64,000 nucleotides of DNA from Lachnospiraceae bacterium UBA4348 (GTDB lineage Bacteria > Bacillota > Clostridia > Lachnospirales > Lachnospiraceae). The translations under genes and the position numbers were made by a program. Within the stretch, counting starts at the first letter, position 1; each line of letters starts with the position of its first letter. The notes beneath the pieces were generated by a model. It had not been told where the DNA came from, did no database searches, and worked only from the letters and a program-made list of their open reading frames with translations. Shown piece by piece: positions 32,574 through 41,646 of this stretch. The stretch lies in NCBI GenBank assembly GCA_002394165.1, contig DGTA01000057.1, positions 1-64,000 on the forward strand. The letters are read 5' to 3'.

Positions 32574-33059
32574 ATGAAGAAGAACAAAAAACGCGGGCCC
32601 GACCGGAAGATCTTCGAAGAGGAGATGGAGCGGCTGACGGTCCGCGATGAGATCCGGAAAATGAGCACCTTCACGCAGCATCAGGGCAACAATACACTGC
32701 AGCATGTGAGAAATGTGGCTTACCGGAGCTTTGAGCTGGCGGAGAAATTCGGCTGGGACATCGATGAGAAAAACCTGGTCAGGGGAGCCATGCTCCACGA
32801 CTATTATTTGTATAATATCCGGCAGGAAGGGATCAGCAGTTACCGGCACGGCACCAGACACCCCGCCAGAGCGCTGGAGAACGCGAGGGAGATCTTCGAC
32901 CTGTCAGAGAAGGAAGAAAACATTATCCGCAGTCACATGTGGCCGCTGACACTTTTCCATGTTCCGCGCAGCAGGGAGGCTTTGCTGGTGTGTCTCGCGG
33001 ACAAGGACTGCGCCATAAAGGAGATGTTCCTGGGCAAAAAGAACCTGGAGGGAAAATGA
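32574..33059 (+). CDS. HD-domain phosphohydrolase
   Basis: 161 residues. An HD pattern is visible: H in LQHVRNVAYRSFELA, HD in GAMLHDYYLYN, a second His cluster in YRHGTRHPARALENA and a D in CLADKDCAIKE. This metal-binding fold hydrolyses nucleotide or related phosphates. The family is a common short clostridial HD protein. SD GAGAGGAG precedes the ATG. It forms a tight run with the small protein at 33063. Confidence 0.85.
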   Translation: MKKNKKRGPDRKIFEEEMERLTVRDEIRKMSTFTQHQGNNTLQHVRNVAYRSFELAEKFGWDIDEKNLVRGAMLHDYYLYNIRQEGISSYRHGTRHPARALENAREIFDLSEKEENIIRSHMWPLTLFHVPRSREALLVCLADKDCAIKEMFLGKKNLEGK

Positions 33060-33062
33060 CGA

Positions 33063-33239
33063 ATGAGCGGGAATTGTGAGACATGCACCTATCTGACTTA
33101 TGATGAGGATTATGAGACTTATATCTGTGATGCAGCCATGGACGAGGACGATTACATAAGACTGCAGGAGCAGTCCTTTAAGGGATGTCCCTATTATCGA
33201 GACGGCGATGAATACCGCGTCGTGAAAAAACAGCTTTGA
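33063..33239 (+). CDS. DUF6472-type small Cys protein
   Basis: 58 residues, starting 3 bases after the HD-protein stop. Sequence features are a CxxC pair near the start (GNCETCTYLTYDEDYETYIC), an acidic middle (DEDD) and a final GCPYYRDGDEYRVVKK. This matches my recollection of the DUF6472 family, likely a small zinc or redox protein. Four Cys are arranged C-x2-C ... C ... C, consistent with one metal site. Confidence 0.72.
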   Translation: MSGNCETCTYLTYDEDYETYICDAAMDEDDYIRLQEQSFKGCPYYRDGDEYRVVKKQL

Positions 33240-33256
33240 GAAAGGGCGTGGCGGTT

Positions 33257-33772
33257 ATGCAGGATTTTACTTTCCAGATAAATTATGACGAGGCGTCTTA
33301 TACGATCATGAGCTACGCCGGGGATGAAGCGGACGTGGTCATTCCCGGGCAGTACGCGGGAAAGCCGGTGACCATTCTTTTTGATCATCTGTTCGCCGGC
33401 CACAAAGAGCTGCGCTCGGTCACCTTCCCGGATACGGTCACGGATCTGGGGGAATTCCTGTTTGACGGCTGTGAGTCGCTCCGGCATATTCAGCTGCCTC
33501 CCGCCCTGGAAAACCTGTGGGGATATACCTTTGTACGCTGCGGCCTGGAGGAGATCACGCTTCCGGACACGGTCAGCACGATCCCTCCGTACGCTTTCAA
33601 GGAGTGCCGGAACCTTAAGCGAGTCGTATGCGGAAAGGGCATGAAAAAGATACATGCGTGGGCATTTGGCGGGTGTGATAAACTGACGGATCTTGTATGC
33701 GGCAGGAACGTCGATATCAGTCCGGATGCTTTTAAATTAAATGAGAGGATACTCAGGTTAAGTTACCAATAA
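33257..33772 (+). CDS. Leucine-rich-repeat (LRR_5/BspA-like) protein
   Basis: 171 residues made of about five BspA-type repeats with the consensus I-xx-xxFxxC-xxLxxVxxP (for example LRSVTFPDTVTDLGEFLFDG, CRNLKRVVCGKGMKKIHAWA). No signal peptide is seen, so it is probably cytoplasmic, unlike many BspA surface proteins. ATG 33257 has GAAAGGG 9 bases upstream; the in-frame TTG at 33236 overlaps the preceding gene. Confidence 0.82.
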   Translation: MQDFTFQINYDEASYTIMSYAGDEADVVIPGQYAGKPVTILFDHLFAGHKELRSVTFPDTVTDLGEFLFDGCESLRHIQLPPALENLWGYTFVRCGLEEITLPDTVSTIPPYAFKECRNLKRVVCGKGMKKIHAWAFGGCDKLTDLVCGRNVDISPDAFKLNERILRLSYQ

Positions 33773-33794
33773 CAAAGAGTCAAGAGGACGGGAA

Positions 33795-34451
33795 ATGAAA
33801 CGCATCGGACTTATCTCGGATACACACGGGCTCCTTCGCCCGGAGGTGACGGAGGCGCTGGGAGACTGCTGCGCCATCCTGCACGGCGGCGACATCAACC
33901 GGCAGGAGATCCTGGACCGGCTCAGTGAGATCGCGCCTGTTCATGCGGTGCGGGGAAACAACGATAAAGAGTGGGCAGAGCATCTGCCGCAGATGCTGGA
34001 CTTCACGCTTTACGGCCTTCATGTTTTCATGACGCATAAAAAGAAGGATCTGCCGAAAAACATACACGACTATGATCTGATTCTATACGGACATTCTCAT
34101 AAATATGAGGAGAAGACAGAGGACGGAACTTACCTGATAAATCCCGGAAGCTGCGGGCCGAGAAGATTCAACCAGGAGATCACCATGGCAAAGCTGACGC
34201 TGGATGAGGATGGCAGGATCGCCGCTCTCACGCGCATCGACATTCCGCATCAGTCTCCGGGCATAAGTCCTGAGCAGATCCGGCGCCAGGACATCGAGCG
34301 GGTAATCAGGGAGATCAAAAAAGGCCGGAGCGTCAAACAGATCGCCGCAGCAACCGGACTGGGGGAAGCGCTTTCAGAGCAGATCTGCCGGCTGTATTTG
34401 ACTCATCCCGGAGTGGATGCCGACGGGATCATGACAAAGATGGGCTTGTGA
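33795..34451 (+). CDS. YfcE/MJ0936-family phosphodiesterase with C-terminal helical domain
   Basis: 218 residues. The metallophosphoesterase motifs are LISDTHG, LHGGDI, AVRGNND, MTHKKKD (where YfcE has GH) and LYGHSHKYEEK, with NPGSCGPRR. The core ends near residue 155. The extra ~60 residues (SPEQIRRQDIERVIREIKKG, then SVKQIAAATGL) look like a small helix-turn-helix or DUF-type helical module. It is the second paralogue of this fold in the window (the first at 19656). A repeat family A copy lies just downstream. Confidence 0.85.
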   Translation: MKRIGLISDTHGLLRPEVTEALGDCCAILHGGDINRQEILDRLSEIAPVHAVRGNNDKEWAEHLPQMLDFTLYGLHVFMTHKKKDLPKNIHDYDLILYGHSHKYEEKTEDGTYLINPGSCGPRRFNQEITMAKLTLDEDGRIAALTRIDIPHQSPGISPEQIRRQDIERVIREIKKGRSVKQIAAATGLGEALSEQICRLYLTHPGVDADGIMTKMGL

Positions 34452-34463
34452 TGAGGACAGTTT

Positions 34464-34500
34464 AACGCGTTAATTTACGAAAAGGGTCAGACCCCTCAGG
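34464..34500. repeat. Dispersed repeat family A, copy 4
   Basis: AACGCGTTAATTTACGAAAA followed by GGGTCAGACCCCT. One mismatch distinguishes it from the copy at 10914 over the first 33 bases. Here it sits immediately upstream of the GH3 gene's ribosome binding site. Confidence 0.85.
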
Positions 34501-34515
34501 GGGAATGGAGGGATT

Positions 34516-36939
34516 ATGAAGATCAACGCCTATGAAAAGGAACATTTGAACCAGCTACGGGCCGGGCTGGCGGAGTGCACGGTCCTTTTGAAAAGCAACG
34601 GTGATTTTCCTCTCGAAAAGCCGGGGAAGATCGCCCTTTTCGGCAGCGGCGCCCGCCGCACGGTAATGGGCGGCACCGGCTCCGGGGAGGTGAATTCCCG
34701 TTTTACGGTGAGCGTGGAGCGCGGCCTGGAGCTGGCCGGCTTTACGGTGACGACCGGGGCATGGCTGGATGCATACGACAAGGCGGCGGATGACGCGCAT
34801 CGCCGTTTCATCAGGGACCTGAAAAAACGCGTCGCGAAGGAGCACGGGAATATCTTCCTGGAGGCGATGGGGGCGGTCATGCCGGAGCCCGAATACAGCA
34901 TTCCGACGGAGGGAGAGGGCGATACGGCCGTATATGTCCTTGCCCGCATTTCCGGGGAGGGAGCCGACCGCCGGCCCATTCCAGGCGATGTACTGCTGAC
35001 CGGGACCGAGATCCGCGACATCCTTGCGATCCGCAGGAAATACAAAAAGTTTATGCTGGTCCTCAACGTGGGCGGACCGGTGGATCTCGAACCGGTGAAG
35101 GATGTGGAAAACATCCTGGTCCTGTCCCAGCTCGGCGTCGGAACGGGCGTTGCCCTGGCAGATATCCTGCTGGGGAAAAGCACGCCTTCAGGAAAACTCT
35201 CGACTACCTGGACCGCCTGGGGAGACTACCCAGGGATCGGCGACTTCGGCGGTCAGAATGATACCCGCTACCGCGAGGGAATCTATGTCGGTTACCGCTA
35301 TTTTGACAGCGTTGGCAAAAAGCCGCTCTTCCCGTTCGGCTTTGGCCTTTCTTATACGTCTTTTTCAGTCGGTGAGGCGGGCGTCTCCCGCGAGGGATCG
35401 GTGGTCAGCGTGACGGCCTGTGTGAAAAATACCGGCTCTATGCCCGGAAAAGAAACAGTGCAGGTCTATGTCTCCGTGCCGGGCGTGAGGCTGGATCAGC
35501 CTTACCAGACGCTGGCGGGTTTTGCCAAGAGCGATGAGCTTCTTCCCGGGCAGAGCGCGCAGGTCAGCCTGAGTTTTGATCTGAGGGATCTGTCCTCTTT
35601 CAGTGAGGAGGAGAACGCCTATGTCCTGGAGGAGGGAGAGTACCTGCTGCGGATCGGGACGAGCAGTGCCGATACCGAGCCTTTCGCCGTGCTGTCTGTG
35701 GAGGAACGGATCTTTGTCAGGAAGGTGAGGGAGAGCCTGGGACGCGCGGATGAGCCGGACTGGAAGCCGGAAGAACCGGTAAACGTGAGGATTCCGGAAG
35801 GACTCGATGTGATCCGCGTCAGCGCGGAGGATGTGCCGTGTGAAGAGATCTCTTATGAAAGAGTGGAGGAGATCGAACCGGAAGTACAGGATTTAAGTGA
35901 TGATGAACTTATATTATTGAATATTGGTTCATTCGATCCGAAGGGGATCGTTGCCAGTGTGATCGGAAGCGCCGGCCAGTCGGTAGCGGGCGCCGCCGGT
36001 GAGACGACCGGAAAACTCAAAGACAAAGGCATCGATTCCCTGGTCATGGCGGACGGGCCTGCCGGCCTTCGCCTGAACCGGAAATATTTTGTCGACGCGA
36101 AGGGGGTTCACGGCATGGAGGCGGCGATCCCGGCGACACTCTCCGAGATCATGCCTGCGCCGGTGACCTGGCTCACCCGCATTCTGGCAAGGAAACCGAA
36201 GGCCGGTGACGAGATCCGTGAACAGTATGCAACGGCGATACCCATCGGCACCGCGCTCGCACAGAGCTGGAACACGGAGTTTGCCAAGCTCTGCGGAGAT
36301 ATCGTCGGAGACGAGATGGAGCGCTTCGGCGTGCATCTGTGGCTGGCGCCGGCACTTAACATCCATCGCAGCATCCTGTGCGGAAGGAACTTTGAATATT
36401 ATTCTGAGGACCCGCTGATCGGCGGACTGATGGCGGCGGCTGTCACAAACGGAGTGCAAAGGCATCCGAGGTGCGCCGCAACGATCAAGCATTTTGCCGC
36501 GAACAACCAGGAGTATTACCGGTATACCAATAACAGCATCGTCAGTGGGCGCGCACTGCGCGAGATCTACCTGCGCGGGTTTGAGATCTGCATCCGTACT
36601 TCACAGCCCCACGCGCTCATGACCTCCTATAATCTGGTCAACGGCGTGCACACGTCGGAGAGAGCGGACCTGATCGGCGATGTGCTCAGGTCGGAATTCG
36701 GCTTTGAGGGAATCGTCATGACAGACTGGATCATCGCGGGGATGGGGCCGAAAAACTCCCCGCACCCCGAAGCACGCGCCGACCGCATCAGTGCGGCGGG
36801 TGTGGATCTGGTGATGCCGGGAGCGCAGGTTGATTTTGATAATATCAAAGAAGCCCTGAAGGATGGGCGGATCACGAGAGAGCAGCTGGAGAAAAATGCA
36901 TCCAGGACTCTTCGTATGATACGGAAGCTTTCAGCCTGA
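34516..36939 (+). CDS. Glycoside hydrolase family 3 with permuted domains
   Basis: 807 residues. The order is reversed relative to common GH3 enzymes: the GH3 C-terminal alpha/beta domain comes first (ALFGSGARRTVMGGTGSGEV, PSGKLSTTWT, YFDSVGKKPLFPFGFGLSYT), then a fibronectin-III-like domain (~330-390), and the catalytic (beta/alpha)8 domain last (MADGPAGLRL, GRNFEYYSEDP, IKHFAANNQEYYR). The catalytic nucleophile is D737 in IVMTDWI. The same reversed order is known in beta-glucosidases of Ruminococcus albus and Butyrivibrio fibrisolvens. No signal peptide, so the enzyme is cytoplasmic and acts on imported beta-glucosides. SD GGAGGG. Confidence 0.93.
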   Translation: MKINAYEKEHLNQLRAGLAECTVLLKSNGDFPLEKPGKIALFGSGARRTVMGGTGSGEVNSRFTVSVERGLELAGFTVTTGAWLDAYDKAADDAHRRFIRDLKKRVAKEHGNIFLEAMGAVMPEPEYSIPTEGEGDTAVYVLARISGEGADRRPIPGDVLLTGTEIRDILAIRRKYKKFMLVLNVGGPVDLEPVKDVENILVLSQLGVGTGVALADILLGKSTPSGKLSTTWTAWGDYPGIGDFGGQNDTRYREGIYVGYRYFDSVGKKPLFPFGFGLSYTSFSVGEAGVSREGSVVSVTACVKNTGSMPGKETVQVYVSVPGVRLDQPYQTLAGFAKSDELLPGQSAQVSLSFDLRDLSSFSEEENAYVLEEGEYLLRIGTSSADTEPFAVLSVEERIFVRKVRESLGRADEPDWKPEEPVNVRIPEGLDVIRVSAEDVPCEEISYERVEEIEPEVQDLSDDELILLNIGSFDPKGIVASVIGSAGQSVAGAAGETTGKLKDKGIDSLVMADGPAGLRLNRKYFVDAKGVHGMEAAIPATLSEIMPAPVTWLTRILARKPKAGDEIREQYATAIPIGTALAQSWNTEFAKLCGDIVGDEMERFGVHLWLAPALNIHRSILCGRNFEYYSEDPLIGGLMAAAVTNGVQRHPRCAATIKHFAANNQEYYRYTNNSIVSGRALREIYLRGFEICIRTSQPHALMTSYNLVNGVHTSERADLIGDVLRSEFGFEGIVMTDWIIAGMGPKNSPHPEARADRISAAGVDLVMPGAQVDFDNIKEALKDGRITREQLEKNASRTLRMIRKLSA

Positions 36940-36952
36940 AAAATCTGTCAGA

Positions 36953-38317
36953 TTATTTTGCTATCTCTCTGGCGACAAACACGCCGCTTGCGGAGGCATG
37001 GGAGAGGGAGTGGGTGACTCCGCTGCCATCCCCGATGATGTAGAGGCCTTTGTGGCAGGACTCCAGGTGCTCATCGACCCGGACCTGCATATTGTAGAAC
37101 TTGACTTCCACGCCGTAGAGCAGGGTGCCGTCGTTGGCCGTGCCGGGAGCGATCTTGTCGAGAGCATAGATCATCTCGATGATGCCGTCGAGGATCCGCT
37201 TGGGCAGTACGAGGGCTAGGTCGCCGGGCTCCGCCTGCAGGGTGGGAACGACAAAGTTTTCCGCGATGCGCTTGGGCGTGCTGCGCCGGCCGCGGACCAG
37301 GTCTCCGAAGCGCTGTACCAGTACGCCGCCGCCGAGCATGTTGGAGAGGCGGGCGATGCTCTCGCCGTAGCCGTTGCTGTCCTTGAACGGCTCGGAGAAA
37401 TGCTTGGATACGAGCAGAGCGAAATTCGTGTTCTCCGTCTGGCGGGCTGGATCTTCAAAACTGTGGCCGTTGACGGTCACGATCCCGTTGGTATTCTCGT
37501 TGACAACGATGCCGCGCGGATTCATGCAGAAGGTCCTCACCAGGTCCTCAAATTTCTCGGTGCGGTAGACGATCTTGCTCTCATACAGCTCATCGGTCAG
37601 ATGGGAGAAGAGCTCGGCGGGCAGCTCCACGCGCACGCCAAGGTCCACACGGTTGGATTCGGTCGGGATGGACATCTCCCGGCATACCTTCTCCATCCAT
37701 TTGCTGCCGCTGCGGCCGACGGAGACGATGCACTTTTTGCAGGTGTAGCTCTCCGAGGCGGTGCTCACGACAAAACCGTCGTCATTTTTTTCGAGATGCT
37801 CGACGGGGCTGTTGAAAAAGAAATCAACATGATCCCTGAGCTCTTTATAAAGGTTCTCAAGAACGATATAATTGATATCGGTGCCCAGATGACGGACGGA
37901 TGCATCCAGGAGCTTAAGGCGATGCTGCATGCACAGCTTTTTGAAGGAAGAGCCCGCTGTTGTGTAAAGCTTTGTCCCTTCGCCGCCGTGGCTCATGTTG
38001 ATGCTGTCGACGTACTCCATCAGGGAGATGGCTTCGCGCTGGCCGATGTAGCTGTACAGGGTCCCGCCAAAGTCATTTGTGATATTATATTTTCCGTCGG
38101 AGAACGCGCCGGCTCCGCCAAAGCCGCTCATGATCGAGCAGGTCTTGCAGTGGATACAGCTTTTGATCCGGTCGCCGTCGATGGGGCATTTTCGCCCGGC
38201 CAGCTCACGGCCGGCCTCAAAGACCGCTGTTTTCAGCTGAGGCGCTTTTTTCATAAGTTCATAGGCTGCAAAGATCCCGCCCGGGCCGGCGCCGATCACG
38301 ATCACGTCATAATTCAT
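36953..38317 (-). CDS. FAD-dependent oxidoreductase (COG2509-like)
   Basis: 454 residues. The N-terminal FAD-binding motif is VIVIGAGPGGIFAAYELMKK. C44, C54, C57 and C60 (KCPIDGDRIKSCIHCKTC) could hold an Fe-S cluster, an atypical feature for a simple flavoprotein. The C-terminus has GLYIIGDGSGVTHSLSHASA, which contacts FAD. The family is widespread in Clostridia and its substrate is unknown. SD CGGAGG. The gene is convergent with GH3 and divergent from the cardiolipin synthase gene. Confidence 0.85.
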   Translation of the reverse strand: MNYDVIVIGAGPGGIFAAYELMKKAPQLKTAVFEAGRELAGRKCPIDGDRIKSCIHCKTCSIMSGFGGAGAFSDGKYNITNDFGGTLYSYIGQREAISLMEYVDSINMSHGGEGTKLYTTAGSSFKKLCMQHRLKLLDASVRHLGTDINYIVLENLYKELRDHVDFFFNSPVEHLEKNDDGFVVSTASESYTCKKCIVSVGRSGSKWMEKVCREMSIPTESNRVDLGVRVELPAELFSHLTDELYESKIVYRTEKFEDLVRTFCMNPRGIVVNENTNGIVTVNGHSFEDPARQTENTNFALLVSKHFSEPFKDSNGYGESIARLSNMLGGGVLVQRFGDLVRGRRSTPKRIAENFVVPTLQAEPGDLALVLPKRILDGIIEMIYALDKIAPGTANDGTLLYGVEVKFYNMQVRVDEHLESCHKGLYIIGDGSGVTHSLSHASASGVFVAREIAK

Positions 38318-38453
38318 GGTATATTCCTCCGTCTCCGCGTCCGGACCGACGCGGCAATCTGGTGTTAAGCCGTATTCACTATATCATGAGTCGGATGCAA
38401 TATGCAATTTTGTGTTTTGACGGAAAAAACATTCTAAGGGAGAAGCTGATCAT

Positions 38454-40034
38454 ATGCCAGAAGGCACAAACAGAAAACATCACAATACCGTTGAGGGAAG
38501 CGCCCATGTGAGAAACGGCGTGAAAAGGCTTTTCTTCGCCCTCATTTCGATCATGCTGGAGATCCTGGCCTTGGCGGTCATTTTCACCGGTTTCATCCAG
38601 TTTATGCCCTGGCTCGTGGTGGTGATCAGGATCCTGGGAGCGTTGATCGTCCTGGGCATTTTCAGCCAGAACAAAACGGCTTCGCTCAAGATGCCGTGGA
38701 TCATGCTGATCATGGCGGTGCCGCTGACCGGCGTGACTCTCTATCTTCTGATCGGCCTGGACAAAAACACCAGAAAGATGCGTGAACGGTATGAGGCGAT
38801 CGACTCCATGCTGATGTGCATGGCCCGCGGTGATACGGAAACAAGGCAGGATCTTCGCAGGGCAGACCCTGCCGGCGCTTCGCTGGCCGCTTATCTTCAC
38901 AGCTATGCCGGGGCCCCGCTCTTTAGGGACACGAAAGTCACGTATTATCCGGAAGCGTCGGAGGGACTGGAGGCGCAGCTGGAGGACCTAGCAAAGGCTC
39001 AGAAGTTCATCTTCATGGAATACCATGCCATCGAAGACAGCGTGAGTTTCCACCGGATCGAAGAGGTGCTGGTGGAGAGAGTGAAGCACGGCGTGGAAGT
39101 TCGCCTGTTTTATGATGACATCGGCTCGATCGGCTTTATCACCACAGATTTTGTCAGGCGGATGGAGGCGAAGGGCATACGGTGCCGCGTATTTAATCCC
39201 TTCGCTCCCGGCATCAACATTTTCCTGAACAACCGGGATCACCGCAAGATCACCGTGATCGACGGGAAAGTCGGCTTCACCGGCGGCTACAATCTGGCGG
39301 ATGAATATTTCAATGTGACGCATCCTTACGGGTACTGGAAGGATACGGGCATCCGCCTGGAGGGACCGGCGGTGCAGAGCCTGGGTTCGATGTTCCTGGA
39401 AATGTGGAATGCGGTGAGAGACAACGATAAGGATGACAGGGATTTCTCCGCGTATCTGCCCGATCCGGAGCCGCAGGAAGGAGCGCAGGGCTTCGTGCAG
39501 CCCTATGCGGATTCCCCGATCGATGACGAGCATGTTGGGGAAGAAGTCTATATCAGCATCGTGGAAGGCGCGCAGGATTATGTGTGGTTTGTCACTCCTT
39601 ATCTGATCATTACCGATGAGATGAGGCACGCGCTGAGCCTGGCAGCCAAGCGCGGCGTCGATGTGCGCGTGGTCACGCCCGGGATACCGGACAAGAAGCT
39701 GGTCTACTCCGTCACGCGGTCCTATTACAACGGACTGGTGAGCAACGGAGTCAGGATCTTTGAGTATACCCCCGGATTCTGCCACTGCAAGATGTCCGTC
39801 TCGGATGACCGTGTGGCGACCTGCGGCACGATCAATCTTGATTACCGCAGCCTGTATCATCATTTTGAAAATGGCTGTGTGCTGTACGGGAACGAGGCGG
39901 TCATGGCGATCCGGAAAGACTTTGAGGAGATCATGGCGGTCAGCCGGGAGGTGACCGATACCTACCGGTACGGACGGAGCGCATTCCTCCGCCTGGGACA
40001 GCTGCTGCTGAGGCTGGCTGCGCCGCTGCTGTGA
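38454..40034 (+). CDS. cls: Cardiolipin synthase (PLD family)
   Basis: 526 residues. N-terminal membrane helices (~20-105) are followed by two phospholipase-D motifs: NRDHRKITVIDGKVGFTGGY and FCHCKMSVSDDRVATCGTIN, the latter an HxKxxxxDx6G variant with D in both. It joins two phosphatidylglycerol molecules to cardiolipin at the membrane. Length and domain order agree with bacterial ClsA. SD AAGGGAG. Confidence 0.92.
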   Translation: MPEGTNRKHHNTVEGSAHVRNGVKRLFFALISIMLEILALAVIFTGFIQFMPWLVVVIRILGALIVLGIFSQNKTASLKMPWIMLIMAVPLTGVTLYLLIGLDKNTRKMRERYEAIDSMLMCMARGDTETRQDLRRADPAGASLAAYLHSYAGAPLFRDTKVTYYPEASEGLEAQLEDLAKAQKFIFMEYHAIEDSVSFHRIEEVLVERVKHGVEVRLFYDDIGSIGFITTDFVRRMEAKGIRCRVFNPFAPGINIFLNNRDHRKITVIDGKVGFTGGYNLADEYFNVTHPYGYWKDTGIRLEGPAVQSLGSMFLEMWNAVRDNDKDDRDFSAYLPDPEPQEGAQGFVQPYADSPIDDEHVGEEVYISIVEGAQDYVWFVTPYLIITDEMRHALSLAAKRGVDVRVVTPGIPDKKLVYSVTRSYYNGLVSNGVRIFEYTPGFCHCKMSVSDDRVATCGTINLDYRSLYHHFENGCVLYGNEAVMAIRKDFEEIMAVSREVTDTYRYGRSAFLRLGQLLLRLAAPLL

Positions 40035-40050
40035 CCTTGTTTCCCGTTTG

Positions 40051-40986
40051 TTATAAGGACAGGTCCAGCCTCAGCTGGGGATCGATCCAGCTTGACTGTT
40101 TTGCCTGGTGGATAACATCTTCCTGCCGGACATGGCCGATCAGGAGCGGTGACTTCGGATCGTGCATTTTCCGGTTGGCATGCACCAGCGATGTGTCGGC
40201 GTTCGCATAACAGTAGCGGCACAGATGCGGGCAGGTGTTGTAAGCTCCGATGTCGCCTGTCAGGTAACAGGCACATTCTTTGCGGTTGTTGGGATTTGGC
40301 GGCACGATCAGGTGCTGCCCGACCGCTTCCTCGAAGGTCTTTACGGTCATACAGCCGCTGCAGTCCGCCCCGGCTTTCTCGAGGATCCGGCTCTCGCCGC
40401 ACGGCCGGATGGTCATCCCATGGGAGCGGGCGATCTCCACGAACGCGCGGGTCAGCTCCAGCTGCAGCGGCATGGGGACCGTCCTCACCTCCGGATAATT
40501 GCGCCTGACCTTGTCGTACAGATCGATGAAACTGATCACGCAGACTCTGGCTGCCCCGGAAAGCTTTTCACACATGGATGAAAAAGCTTCGATATGCCTC
40601 TCGACGGTCCACTCTTCATTAACGATGATCGGATCATAGCGCCACGTGATGTTCTGCGGGCCGACAATATCCGAGATCTGCCGGAAGGAGGCGATCACTT
40701 CATCGGGTCCTGGAACATTCGGTTCAATATCCTTTCCGTACGGGGTGATGGTCACGAACCAGTAACGGCGGAAGGGAGTGAGCAGATCCCGGTACGTGAA
40801 GAGCGGCGCGGGATTTTTGCTGCAGAAGACGATCAGGTCGACCACCTTCGGATCCAGCTCGTAGCGCGTGACGGAGAGCGGGTTGAAAGGATTACGCACG
40901 AGGACATATCCCTCCCGGAGCCGGTTTGCGAACCACTGGGCGTAGAACGCGGGGATATCGGTCCTGTTTCCTGTCTGAATGATCAT
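40051..40986 (-). CDS. DUF1848 protein, radical SAM-like
   Basis: 311 residues. Central (beta/alpha) strands (LIVFCSKNPAPLF, WRYDPIIVNEEW, VCVISFIDLYDKVRRNYP) resemble the radical SAM fold. A late cysteine group C-x3-C-x2-C occurs as NTCPHLCRYCYAN at ~260-272, with other Cys at CSGCMT. DUF1848 is widespread and uncharacterised; the C-terminal position of the cluster motif is its hallmark. It begins two bases after the stop of the GNAT gene, with SD AAAGGAG, so the pair is translationally linked. Confidence 0.88.
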   Translation of the reverse strand: MIIQTGNRTDIPAFYAQWFANRLREGYVLVRNPFNPLSVTRYELDPKVVDLIVFCSKNPAPLFTYRDLLTPFRRYWFVTITPYGKDIEPNVPGPDEVIASFRQISDIVGPQNITWRYDPIIVNEEWTVERHIEAFSSMCEKLSGAARVCVISFIDLYDKVRRNYPEVRTVPMPLQLELTRAFVEIARSHGMTIRPCGESRILEKAGADCSGCMTVKTFEEAVGQHLIVPPNPNNRKECACYLTGDIGAYNTCPHLCRYCYANADTSLVHANRKMHDPKSPLLIGHVRQEDVIHQAKQSSWIDPQLRLDLSL

Positions 40987-40987
40987 C

Positions 40988-41566
40988 TTAAAGCTCCTTT
41001 GGCCGGCGCTGCAGCCATCTGTCTTTTGTCAGTCTGGTAAAATGCTCCCGTCTTCTTTCACCGAGAGCCTCCACCATCACGTCATCCTCGGCATGGTCGT
41101 AGACAAAGCCGCATTTTTCCTGTACGCGCCGTGATTTTTCATTGCCCTGGTAATAGCCGCACCAGACGGCGCTCATGCCAAGCTCCAGGAAACAGCGCTC
41201 CAGAAGACGGCTGACCGCCTCCGGGGCCAGCCCGCGGCCCCAGTAGGGCACACCGATCCAGTAGCCGATCTCGCCTTCGTCCGCCTTCAGATATCTGCGG
41301 CCTGTGGCACCGTATGTAATGCCGGCCGCGCCGACCAGGTCCCCGCTTTCTTTGAGTATCACCGCATAGATATCCGGAGTGCACAAAACCTCCCGGATGA
41401 CCTCAAGGCTGTTGGCCGGATCGCGGTGGACGGGCCATCCCGCCGCCGGGCCGACCTTCGGGTCCTTTGCAAGGCGGTAAAGTGCCTTGGCGTCAGCTTT
41501 GTTCTTTTTCCAGGGGCGCAGGATGAGGCGCTCCGTTTCCATGATAAGCGGTTTTTTGTCAGACAT
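40988..41566 (-). CDS. GNAT-family N-acetyltransferase (RimJ/RimL-like)
   Basis: 192 residues. TERLILRPWKKNKADAKALY is the standard start of RimJ/L-like acetyltransferases. GEIGYWIGVPYWGRGLAPEA is the acetyl-CoA-binding loop, and GNEKSRRVQEKCGFVYD the C-terminal motif. The acceptor amine is unknown. It heads a two-gene minus-strand unit with DUF1848. Confidence 0.9.
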   Translation of the reverse strand: MSDKKPLIMETERLILRPWKKNKADAKALYRLAKDPKVGPAAGWPVHRDPANSLEVIREVLCTPDIYAVILKESGDLVGAAGITYGATGRRYLKADEGEIGYWIGVPYWGRGLAPEAVSRLLERCFLELGMSAVWCGYYQGNEKSRRVQEKCGFVYDHAEDDVMVEALGERRREHFTRLTKDRWLQRRPKEL

Positions 41567-41646
41567 TTTTTTAATGTGATCTCCATTACATGATATACTA
41601 TATTCGTAACATAATCCTGTTTTGTCAAGACAGTGAGGGAATGCTT

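Noticed and set aside
34461..34500. Operator for the GH3 gene
   Set aside because: The palindromic sequence matches dispersed repeat family A rather than a gene-specific regulatory site.
37400..38368. 322-codon plus-strand ORF
   Set aside because: Antisense to the FAD-dependent oxidoreductase whose FAD motif and SD are clear.
40051..40402. 146-codon minus-strand ORF overlapping the end of the DUF1848 gene
   Set aside because: It is a frame-shifted shadow of the DUF1848 C-terminus, whose Cys motif is intact in the chosen frame.
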